5,937 nt of DNA from an uncultured Actinoplanes sp. GTDB lineage: Bacteria > Actinomycetota > Actinomycetes > Mycobacteriales > Micromonosporaceae. Location: assembly GCA_934667465.1 (NCBI GenBank), contig CAKUMG010000413.1:1-5937 (forward strand), in the 5' to 3' direction. Under the pieces are notes generated by a model, which saw nothing but the letters and a program-made list of their open reading frames with translations, was not told the DNA's origin and did no database searches. Below, in pieces: positions 1 to 5,467 of this stretch. Made by a program: the position numbers and the translations under genes. Numbering within the stretch: position 1 is the stretch's first letter; every line of letters begins with the position of its first letter.

Positions 1-1
1 C

Positions 2-37
2 TTCGCCGGGCAGGGCGCCGGCGGCTTCGAGGCGTAG
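2..37 (+). CDS. Possible C-terminal tail of a convergent gene entering from the left
   Basis: Plus-strand frame 2 reads FAGQGAGGFEA and stops at TAG (35-37), with every third codon position G or C. This is what the end of an actinomycete gene would look like, and the neighbour on the other side is on the minus strand, so the arrangement would be convergent. Eleven codons in such GC-rich DNA are also expected by chance, and no family can be recognised. The call is weak and depends on sequence left of the window. Confidence 0.2.
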   Translation, partial: FAGQGAGGFEA

Positions 38-73
38 CCCGCCGCGCGCCGGGCGAGATGCGGGCGGGTCGGC

Positions 74-130
74 AGGCGGTTCGGTCGAGGTGCCGCTGAG
101 TCGGCGGAGGCGGTTCGGTCGAGGTGCCGC
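74..130. repeat. 23-bp perfect direct repeat, 34-bp period
   Basis: Bases 74-96 and 108-130 are identical over 23 bp (beginning AGGCGGTTCGG) and are separated by 11 bp. The second copy ends 4 bp before the stop codon of the kinase gene (135-137, minus strand). The sequences flanking the copies (65-73, 97-107, 131-141) are also loosely similar, as expected from a tandem duplication of a roughly 34-bp segment. Each copy can form only a weak GGCGG/CCGCC stem and has no T-run, so I do not call it a terminator. Bases 38-134 otherwise show nothing recognisable. Confidence 0.8.
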
Positions 131-134
131 CGGG

Positions 135-1073
135 TCAGAGGAGGGCGGCGAGGTGCGCGGTGTGCGCGAGTTCGCGGGCGCCGTCGGGTTCGCGGCCGTG
201 GTGGGCGTGCCAGAGGGCGGCCTCGACCTTGCGGGCGACGCACCAGGCGGTGACGCGGGCCGGGTCGAGACCGAGTTCGGCGGAGAGCACGGCGATCCGG
301 TCGCGCAGGGCCCGGCGGGGGTCCGCGGCCGCGTACGGGTCCGCGATCTGGTCGATCAGCGGCCAGCAGTCGTAGGCAGGGTCGCCGATCACCGGCTTCG
401 GGTCGATCGCCACCCAGCCGTCGCCCGCGGAGAGGATGTTGCCCGGGTTGAGGTCGCCGTGCAGGACGACCTCGCGCGGCGCCGAGGCCGGCAGGTCGTG
501 CAGCAGGCGGGCGCCCTCGGCGACCAGGCCCGCGTCGTAGCCGGGGCGCAGCCGGGCCATCCGCTCGGTGACCAGGTCGGCCCAGTCGCCGGCGACGTCG
601 ACCAGGGACTCGGGGGTCTCCGGGTCGTGGGTGGCCCAGGCCTCGGGGACGCCTGCCGACCACAGCTCGCGCAGCACGTCGGCGGCGATGCGCAGGGCCT
701 TCGAGGGATCTTCCCGGTACGCGGCCAGCTGCTCGCCGGGCAGGCAGCGCTCGAGGACAAGGGCGTGGCGGCGGCGGTCGTGGCGCAGCAGCCGCACCGC
801 GCCGTGGCCGTCCCAGAGGCGCAGGGCGGCCGGTTCGGCGTACATCTCGCGGTGCGGCCAGGCGATCTTCACGATCACGGGGGTGCCGTCGGCGAGCGTG
901 GCGGGGGCGACCCAGCTGCACGAGCCGCCGTACAGCGGGTCGCCCAGGACCAGCCCGAAGCCGTCGCGGACCTCGTCGATGAGCGCGGGGAGCCCGGCCA
1001 GCCAGCGCCGGGCCTCGGCGTTGCGGGACAGGTCCCGGACCACCGGGAGGTCGCCGGGCACGGAGGTCACCAT
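135..1073 (-). CDS. APH(6)/streptomycin 6-kinase-type phosphotransferase
   Basis: This 312-residue protein has the protein-kinase-like fold of the aminoglycoside/hydroxyurea kinase family (APH(6) type, Pfam APH_6_hur). Such enzymes transfer the ATP gamma-phosphate to a hydroxyl on a small molecule in the cytoplasm. Visible motifs, in order, are the nucleotide-loop region YGGSCSWV (48-55), the probable ATP lysine K69 in VIVKIAW, the acidic helix with E80, the family hallmark WDGHGAVRLL (87-96), LVLERCLPGE (105-114), the catalytic loop HGDLNPGN (205-212, with D207 and N212) and the metal-binding IDPK (D224), followed by GDPAYD. The length is normal for the family and no key residue is missing. 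ATG at 1073 overlaps the end of the upstream SDR gene as ATGGTGA; GTG at 1070 is the alternative. The nearest SD-like GAAGGA (1089-1094) lies 15 nt away, so translation is probably coupled. Many chromosomal members have no known natural substrate, so streptomycin resistance should not be assumed. Confidence 0.93.
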   Translation of the reverse strand: MVTSVPGDLPVVRDLSRNAEARRWLAGLPALIDEVRDGFGLVLGDPLYGGSCSWVAPATLADGTPVIVKIAWPHREMYAEPAALRLWDGHGAVRLLRHDRRRHALVLERCLPGEQLAAYREDPSKALRIAADVLRELWSAGVPEAWATHDPETPESLVDVAGDWADLVTERMARLRPGYDAGLVAEGARLLHDLPASAPREVVLHGDLNPGNILSAGDGWVAIDPKPVIGDPAYDCWPLIDQIADPYAAADPRRALRDRIAVLSAELGLDPARVTAWCVARKVEAALWHAHHGREPDGARELAHTAHLAALL

Positions 1074-2644
1074 GGGACCGGCGCGTAGTCCTTCAGGAAG
1101 CACCCGTACAGGTCCTCGCCGCGCTCGCCGCGCACGATCGGGTCGTAGACCCGGGCCGCGCCGTCGACCAGGTCGAGCGGGGCCTTGAAGCCCTCGCCGG
1201 CCAGCCGGACCTTGGTCGGGTGCGGCCGCTCGTCGGTGACCCAGCCGGTGTCGACGCTGGTCATCAGGATGTTGTCGGCGAACATGTCCTCCGCGCTGGT
1301 GCGCGTGAGCATGTTGAGCGCGGCCTTGGCCATGTTGGTGTGCGGGTGGCCGGCGCCCTTGTAGCCGCGCTGGAAGATGCCCTCCATCGCGGAGACGTTG
1401 ACCACGTAGCGGCGGGGGAAGCTGGACCGGAGCATCGCCTCGCGCAGCCGGCTGACCAGGATGAACGGCGCGGTGACGTTGCACAGCTGGACCTCGAGCA
1501 GCTCCAGCGGCCCGACCTCGTGGACCTTGTCGCTCCAGCTGTTGGTGGCGGCCAGGTCGGGCACCAGGCCACCGGCGTCGATCGCGCTGAACGCGGCGAG
1601 CGCGTCGTCGGTGATCGAGCCGCCGGTCAGTGCGAGCGCGGTGACGGCGTGCGGGGTGACCGCGGCGGCCTGCATCGTGGCGGCCAGCTCCGCCCCGGTG
1701 CTGGTGGCCTGCACGGCGCCGGACAGGTCGGGGACGGTCGCCGCCGCCACGGCCAGCGCGGTGGTGTGCGCGGACGGGCCGCCGAGATACTCCACCTCGG
1801 GGACCGGGCCGCCGGGCAGCGGCTCCGACTCCGCGGCCGCGATCGCCGAGTAGGAGCCGGGTGGGCGGCGCACGGTCTGGGCCGCGTTGTTGATCAGGAT
1901 GTCGAGCGGGCCGCGGGCGGCGACGGACTCGGCCAGCGCCACCACCTGGGCGGGGTCGCGCAGGTCGAGGCCGACCACGCGGAGCCGGTGCAGCCAGTCC
2001 GCGCTGTCGGGCATGGCCGCGAAGCGGCGGACCGCGTCGTGCGGGAACCGGGTGGTGATCGTGGTGTCGGCGCCGTCGCGGAGCAGCCGGAGCGCGATGT
2101 ACATCCCGATCTTGGCGCGGCCGCCGGTGAGCAGCGCGCGGCGGCCGGTCAGGTCGGTGCGGGCGTCGCGCTTGGCGTGGCTGCGCGCGGCGCACGACGG
2201 GCAGAGCTGGTGGTAGAACGCGTCGACCTCGGTGTAGCGCTGCTTGCAGATGTAGCAGCCGCGCGGCTGGCGCAGCACGCCCGCGGTCTGACCGGTGGTG
2301 TCCGTGCTCAGCGGCACGCCGGCGGTCTCGTCGTCGATGCGGCTCGGCGCGCCGGTCGCGGTGGCGGCCGTGACGGCCCGGTCGTGCGCCAGGATCGCCT
2401 CGCGCCGGTCCTTGCGGCGGCGCTCCTTGACCGTCTTGAACAGCCCGGCGGTGGCGCGGCGCACGGCGACCGCGTCGGGGTGCTCCGGATCGAGCCGCCC
2501 GGCCTCGGCGATGACCGCCACGCAGAGCGCCAGCCGCTCGGGGTCGATGCCCCCGGCGAGGGCGTCGGCGCTCCCGGCGAGGGCGTCGGCGCTCCCGGCG
2601 GGGGCGTCGGGCTGCGAGTCGGCGTGCGAAGTCGTCGCGGTCAT
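1067..2644 (-). CDS. Zinc-ribbon SDR-family oxidoreductase, atypical active site
   Basis: The 525-residue protein begins with an Ala/Asp-rich, tandemly repeated leader (about 15-32) and a charged helical region (33-95). A CxxC-x14-CxxC zinc ribbon follows (C130, C133, C148, C151). A Rossmann domain starts at LLTGGRAKIG (171-180), so NAD(P) binding is expected. Further SDR landmarks are LDLRD (226-230), INNAAQTVRR (251-260), N389 in CNVTAPF, S418 in VVNVSAMEG and K440 in HPHTNMAKAALNM. The residue four before K440, normally the catalytic Tyr, is T436. NNAA and N389 are about 137 residues apart, against about 25 in classical SDRs, owing to an Ala/Thr-rich insertion (about 263-365). From memory, a bacterial and plant family of long SDRs shares the zinc ribbon, LTGGRxKIG, TTRFP, HPHTNMAKAALNM and VDTGW blocks; its reaction is unknown to me. 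ATG at 2644 is preferred: AGGACAGG precedes it, and the 43 codons upstream look non-coding. It is first in an overlapping pair with the kinase gene. Confidence 0.9.
   Translation of the reverse strand: MTATTSHADSQPDAPAGSADALAGSADALAGGIDPERLALCVAVIAEAGRLDPEHPDAVAVRRATAGLFKTVKERRRKDRREAILAHDRAVTAATATGAPSRIDDETAGVPLSTDTTGQTAGVLRQPRGCYICKQRYTEVDAFYHQLCPSCAARSHAKRDARTDLTGRRALLTGGRAKIGMYIALRLLRDGADTTITTRFPHDAVRRFAAMPDSADWLHRLRVVGLDLRDPAQVVALAESVAARGPLDILINNAAQTVRRPPGSYSAIAAAESEPLPGGPVPEVEYLGGPSAHTTALAVAAATVPDLSGAVQATSTGAELAATMQAAAVTPHAVTALALTGGSITDDALAAFSAIDAGGLVPDLAATNSWSDKVHEVGPLELLEVQLCNVTAPFILVSRLREAMLRSSFPRRYVVNVSAMEGIFQRGYKGAGHPHTNMAKAALNMLTRTSAEDMFADNILMTSVDTGWVTDERPHPTKVRLAGEGFKAPLDLVDGAARVYDPIVRGERGEDLYGCFLKDYAPVPW
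2552..2610 (-). repeat. 21-bp in-frame tandem repeat in the SDR N-terminus
   Basis: Bases 2552-2572 and 2573-2593 are identical 21-bp units, and a degenerate third copy begins at 2594 and runs to about 2610. On the minus strand they encode AGSADALAGSADALAGG near residues 16-32 of the SDR protein. Because the unit is seven codons, copy-number changes would keep the reading frame. The segment lies well before the zinc ribbon and is probably a disordered linker. Confidence 0.85.
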
Positions 2645-2652
2645 CCTGTCCT
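2645..2652 (-). promoter_or_regulatory. Ribosome binding site deciding the SDR start
   Basis: Reading the minus strand, AGGACAGG abuts the ATG at 2644, with AGGA at -8 to -5. It is a modest Shine-Dalgarno with short spacing. It favours ATG 2644 over the in-frame GTG at 2773, which has no better site and would add 43 residues with no family resemblance. Confidence 0.5.
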
Positions 2653-2686
2653 GTCCCGGTGTGCAACTGTGCCGGGGGAGATCGTC

Positions 2687-2715
2687 CCGGTCCGAAACCG
2701 GATCCCGCGGCGGGA
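2687..2715 (-). promoter_or_regulatory. Two adjacent dyads upstream of the SDR gene (candidate operator or leader hairpin)
   Basis: Bases 2687-2701 form a perfect inverted repeat (CCGGT, 5-nt spacer, ACCGG). One base later, 2703-2715 form a 13-bp perfect odd palindrome (TCCCGC, G, GCGGGA). Both lie 43-71 bp upstream of the SDR start in the 156-bp intergenic stretch 2645-2800, the only place for a promoter of the SDR-kinase unit. I see no convincing -35/-10 pair beside them. Short GC-only dyads arise easily in such DNA, so the regulatory role is an inference. Confidence 0.35.
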
Positions 2716-2766
2716 ATGCGTACGGGTCCGGCGGGCCACGATATCCGTTCGCGGCCTGCCCCGGCC

Positions 2767-2783
2767 ACCGCACCCCGTGCGAC
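2767..2783 (-). terminator. Candidate hairpin terminator after the MMPL gene
   Basis: Beginning 17 bp past the transporter stop, CGCAC (2769-2773) and GTGCG (2777-2781) pair around a 3-nt loop. In the minus-strand RNA two G-U pairs extend the stem to seven. No U-tract follows, as is common for actinomycete terminators, and the stem is short, so the call is tentative. Confidence 0.3.
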
Positions 2784-2800
2784 CAGCCCGTTCCGCAGCG

Positions 2801-5401
2801 TCAGCGCCGCGTGGGCAGCCCGTCGATGTCGTCCGGATCACCCTGCGCCGGCGACCCCGCCGACGGCAGCTCCAGCCGCCGGGTCGGCAACTCGCGCCCG
2901 GCCGAAAGCTCGAGCGGCACTTCCCGGGGCCCGGAAGAAGGCCTGGAAGAAGGCCCGGCAGGCAGCTCGAGCAGCCGGTCGGGGCCGCCGATCGCCGGCG
3001 GTCCGCCCGGGGCCTGGTCGAACACGATCCGCGCGGGCACGGCAGGAGGCGCCGACCCCGCGAACGGCAGCTCGGGCAGCGGCGCCGACCCGGCCACCGG
3101 TAACTCGGCCGCAGCCCCCGCGGGCGCCACCGCCGGCATCCCCCCGGAAGCCCGGTCCCACGCCGGCGGAATAGCGGGCGCCCGCTTGAACTCCGGCCGC
3201 AACCCCCCACCCGAGGGCTCCGGAGCAGCGTGCCGTCCCGTGGACGGGGACGTGGCGGGAGCAGGGGCGGGGGACGAGTGCTCGGCCAGCCCCGCCCGCT
3301 CCTGCAACCGCTTCAACGGCCCCGGCGCCCACCACGCCGCCCGCCCGAGCAGCGTCAGCACGGCCGGAACCAGCAGCATCCGCACCACCGTCGCGTCCAG
3401 CAGCAGCGCCACGATCATCCCGACGCCGATGAACCGCATCGTCGTGACCGACGACAGCGCGAACGCCCCTGTCACCACGATGAGCAGCAGCGCCGCCGCG
3501 CTGATCACCCGCCCGGTCCGGCTCAGCCCGGTCGTGATCGCCTCGGCCGTGGACGCGCCGTGCGCCCGCGCCTCGACCATCCGGGAGAGCAGGAACACCT
3601 CGTAGTCGGTGGAGAGCCCGAACACGACCGCCGCCATCAGCACCACGATGCCGACCTCGGGCGGTGCCGGGGTGACGTTCAGCAGGCCGGCGCCGTGGCC
3701 GTCCTGGAAGATCCAGACGAGGACGCCGAACGTCGCGCACAGGCACAGCGCGCTCATCAGGACCGCCTTGACCGGCAGCAGGATCGAGCCGAAGGCCAGG
3801 AACATCAGCAGCAGCGTGGCACCCACGAGCAGGCCGATCATCGCGGGGAGCCGGTCCGCGGTCGCCGCGAGGCTGTCCAGGTTGCGGGCGGTCGCGCCGC
3901 CGACGAGCAGCTCGGTGCCGCTGGGCGGGCGCATGTCGCGGATCTCGCGGACGACGTCGCGGTTGTCCTCGCTGTACGGGTCGGTGTCCTCCAGCGCGGC
4001 CGTGAACGAGACCACGGTGCCACCCGCGCCGGACGGGGCGACAGCGGTCACGCCGTGCATGCCGTTGATCCGGTCGGTGAACGCCGCGACGGCGTCCGCG
4101 GGCGGCGGGGTGCCGAACGTGCCGCGCAGCACGATCTGCACGCCGGCGCTGCTCAGGGCCGGGTAGTCGGTCTTGAGCGTCTCGACGGCCACCCGGGCGG
4201 GGTCGCCGGCGGGCAGCACCCGCTCGTCCTGCTCGGCGAACTCCACGCCGCGGACGGGCGCGGCGAGCAGCAGCAGGCCCGCCAGGATGGGCAGCGTCAC
4301 GAGCACCGGATGCTTGAGCACCACCGTGGCCAGGCGCGTCCACCCCGCGCCGGCCGGCTTGCGATTCTTGCGCCGCGGGAGCCGTACGGGCAGCTTGTCG
4401 ACCTTGTGACCCAGCACGGCCAGCAACGCGGGCAGCAGGGTGAGTGACAGCAGCGCCGCGAGCCCGACCGCCGCCAGGCCGCCGTAGGCGAGGGACTTGA
4501 GGAAGCCCTGCGGGAAGAAGAGCAGCCCGGCCAGGGCGGTCATGAGCAACGTCGCGGAGAAGACGACCGTACGCCCGGCGGTGGCGACCGTGCGCATCAC
4601 CGCGGACCCCGGCTCCTGCCCGTCGGCGAGCTCTTCGCGGAACCGGCCCACCATGAACAGCCCGTAGTCGATCGCCATGCCCAGCCCGAGCAGGCTCGCG
4701 ACGTTGACCGCGAACGAATTGACCTCGTGCGTGTACGAGATCGCGTGCAGCACGCCCAGCGAACCGAGCACCGCGGCGCCGCCGACGAGGACCGGCAGCG
4801 ACGCGGCCACCAGCGAGCCGAAGATGAACAGCAGCAGCACCAGCACGATCGGCAGCGACACCGCCTCGGCGAACGCGAGATCGTCGGTCGACCGGCCCGC
4901 CGACGCGTCGGCCAGCGGGGCACCACCCGCGAGCTGCACCTCCGCGCCGGGGACTGCCATCCGGTCGCTGATCTGCCGGTACGCCTCGAGCTTGGCGCCC
5001 TCGTCCTCGCCGGCGAGGGTCAGCACCATGACGGCGCTCTGCCGGTCGGCGGCGGCGTACTGCGGCGTCTTGTCCGGCCAGTAGCCCGCGGACGCCGTGA
5101 CCGCCGCGGACGGCAGCGCGCCGACGGTGGCCGCGATCCGCTGGCTCAGCCCCGGGTCGTCGATCCCGCCGGCCCCGGCCGGCCGGTAGACCGCCACGAC
5201 GTCGCCGCCCTGCGCCGCCACCTGCTCCGCGACCACCTCGGCGGCGCGGCTCGATTCGCTGCCCGGGTCGCCGTAGCCACCCTCGGAGAGCCTGTCGAAG
5301 ACGCCGAGGCCCCAGCCGCCGGCGGCGACGACCGCGACGAGCGCGACCGCCAGCACCGATCGGCGGAACCGGGCCACCCATGATCCCCACCCGGCGAACA
5401 C
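2801..5401 (-). CDS. MMPL/RND-family membrane transporter with long C-terminal tail
   Basis: This 866-residue integral membrane protein belongs to the MMPL family, proton-driven exporters usually of lipids or other hydrophobic compounds. The start VFAGWGSWVARFRRSVLAVA matches the family N-terminus. TM1 is at about 15-34, and the first outer loop opens with the family signature GGYGDPGSESSRA. TM2-6 (about 182-330) contain GLGMAIDYGLF (D245, Y246). TM7 is at about 364-382, followed by a second outer loop (about 383-518). TM8-12 (about 519-684) contain VFGLSTDYEVFLLSR (D599, Y600). The two Asp-Tyr pairs correspond to the proton-relay pairs of MmpL3. GTG 5401 is chosen because GGAAGGGG lies just upstream; an in-frame GTG at 5455 would add 18 residues unlike the family. 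Residues after about 685 form a Pro/Ala-rich tail of roughly 180 residues with ELPxAGS repeats, making it longer than the usual 700-750. Leu767 uses TTA. The substrate cannot be read from the sequence. Confidence 0.95.
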   Translation of the reverse strand: MFAGWGSWVARFRRSVLAVALVAVVAAGGWGLGVFDRLSEGGYGDPGSESSRAAEVVAEQVAAQGGDVVAVYRPAGAGGIDDPGLSQRIAATVGALPSAAVTASAGYWPDKTPQYAAADRQSAVMVLTLAGEDEGAKLEAYRQISDRMAVPGAEVQLAGGAPLADASAGRSTDDLAFAEAVSLPIVLVLLLFIFGSLVAASLPVLVGGAAVLGSLGVLHAISYTHEVNSFAVNVASLLGLGMAIDYGLFMVGRFREELADGQEPGSAVMRTVATAGRTVVFSATLLMTALAGLLFFPQGFLKSLAYGGLAAVGLAALLSLTLLPALLAVLGHKVDKLPVRLPRRKNRKPAGAGWTRLATVVLKHPVLVTLPILAGLLLLAAPVRGVEFAEQDERVLPAGDPARVAVETLKTDYPALSSAGVQIVLRGTFGTPPPADAVAAFTDRINGMHGVTAVAPSGAGGTVVSFTAALEDTDPYSEDNRDVVREIRDMRPPSGTELLVGGATARNLDSLAATADRLPAMIGLLVGATLLLMFLAFGSILLPVKAVLMSALCLCATFGVLVWIFQDGHGAGLLNVTPAPPEVGIVVLMAAVVFGLSTDYEVFLLSRMVEARAHGASTAEAITTGLSRTGRVISAAALLLIVVTGAFALSSVTTMRFIGVGMIVALLLDATVVRMLLVPAVLTLLGRAAWWAPGPLKRLQERAGLAEHSSPAPAPATSPSTGRHAAPEPSGGGLRPEFKRAPAIPPAWDRASGGMPAVAPAGAAAELPVAGSAPLPELPFAGSAPPAVPARIVFDQAPGGPPAIGGPDRLLELPAGPSSRPSSGPREVPLELSAGRELPTRRLELPSAGSPAQGDPDDIDGLPTRR
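2846..3106 (-). repeat. Degenerate ELPxAGS repeats in the MMPL tail
   Basis: In the transporter tail the motif ELPVAGSAP (from residue 766), ELPFAGSAP (777) and ELPSAGSPA (844) recurs, with weaker versions ELPAGP (812), ELSAG (831) and ELPTRR (837). LPTRR occurs again at the extreme C-terminus. Within this stretch the DNA also has a 12-bp tandem duplication (2933-2955, GGAAGAAGGCC twice), encoding SSRP/SSGP. The region is Pro/Ala/Gly-rich, lacks hydrophobic segments and is probably a disordered cytoplasmic tail. Confidence 0.75.
3101..3103 (-). other. Single TTA leucine codon in the MMPL tail
   Basis: TAA on the plus strand at 3101-3103 is in frame with the transporter and reads as TTA, Leu767 (GAG TTA CCG). 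By eye it is the only TTA codon in any of the called genes. In actinomycetes such codons depend on the bldA leucyl-tRNA and can restrict expression to particular growth stages. Whether that applies in this organism is inferred. Confidence 0.85.
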
Positions 5402-5403
5402 TG

Positions 5404-5415
5404 TTCCCCTTCCCT
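5404..5415 (-). promoter_or_regulatory. Strong Shine-Dalgarno deciding the MMPL start
   Basis: The minus strand reads AGGGAAGGGGAA just before ACA-GTG (5401). GGAAGG ends 6 nt from the GTG, the best-placed ribosome binding site in the window. It supports GTG 5401, as does the family-like sequence VFAGWGSWV beginning there. Confidence 0.75.
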
Positions 5416-5440
5416 CGGAGACCCCACCCCTGGGTCTCCG
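5416..5440 (-). promoter_or_regulatory. Perfect 9-bp hairpin next to the MMPL ribosome binding site
   Basis: CGGAGACCC (5416-5424) and GGGTCTCCG (5432-5440) are exact inverse complements around a 7-nt loop. The hairpin ends immediately before the Shine-Dalgarno of the transporter and begins (in transcript order) 27 nt after the stop of the preceding gene. No U-run follows. It could be a U-less terminator for the upstream gene, a leader structure affecting transporter translation, or a protein-binding dyad. The structure is certain; its function is not. Confidence 0.6.
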
Positions 5441-5467
5441 TCCGTGCCTTGCCACTTGCCCGCCGGA

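Noticed and set aside
90..1088. Plus-strand open frame of 332 codons
   Set aside because: It is antisense to the kinase gene, whose catalytic motifs are all intact on the minus strand.
2738..2743. TATCGT on the minus strand as a -10 box for the SDR gene
   Set aside because: It fits TANNNT, but the sequence 17 bp upstream has no -35 likeness, so the match is no better than chance.
135..2768. One continuous 877-codon minus-strand frame that could suggest a large fusion with the kinase
   Set aside because: Only the last 312 codons look like protein. The upstream part is an Arg-rich off-frame reading of the SDR gene, and its Rossmann and zinc-ribbon motifs appear in another frame.
2645..2773. 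Upstream GTG (2773) as the SDR start
   Set aside because: The added 43 residues show no family similarity and cover the dyads and likely promoter. ATG 2644 has its own ribosome binding site.
1220..3103. Plus-strand open frame of 627 codons
   Set aside because: It is antisense to the SDR gene and runs on into the end of the transporter. Its translation is low-complexity Gly/Arg/Ala with no domain, as expected opposite GC-rich genes. The minus-strand proteins show clear families.
3230..4447. Plus-strand open frame of 405 codons rich in Arg, His and Gln
   Set aside because: It is antisense to the MMPL gene. The composition is an artefact of reading conserved membrane-protein codons in reverse, and no motif is present.
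2838..5390. Second long minus-strand frame of 850 codons within the transporter gene
   Set aside because: It is an off-frame shadow with extreme Arg/Gly/Ala content and no hydrophobic helices. The transporter frame contains the membrane segments and DY motifs.
5402..5455. Upstream GTG (5455) as the transporter start
   Set aside because: It would add 18 Arg/Gly-rich residues unlike the family N-terminus, translate through the perfect hairpin, and lack the strong Shine-Dalgarno found before GTG 5401.
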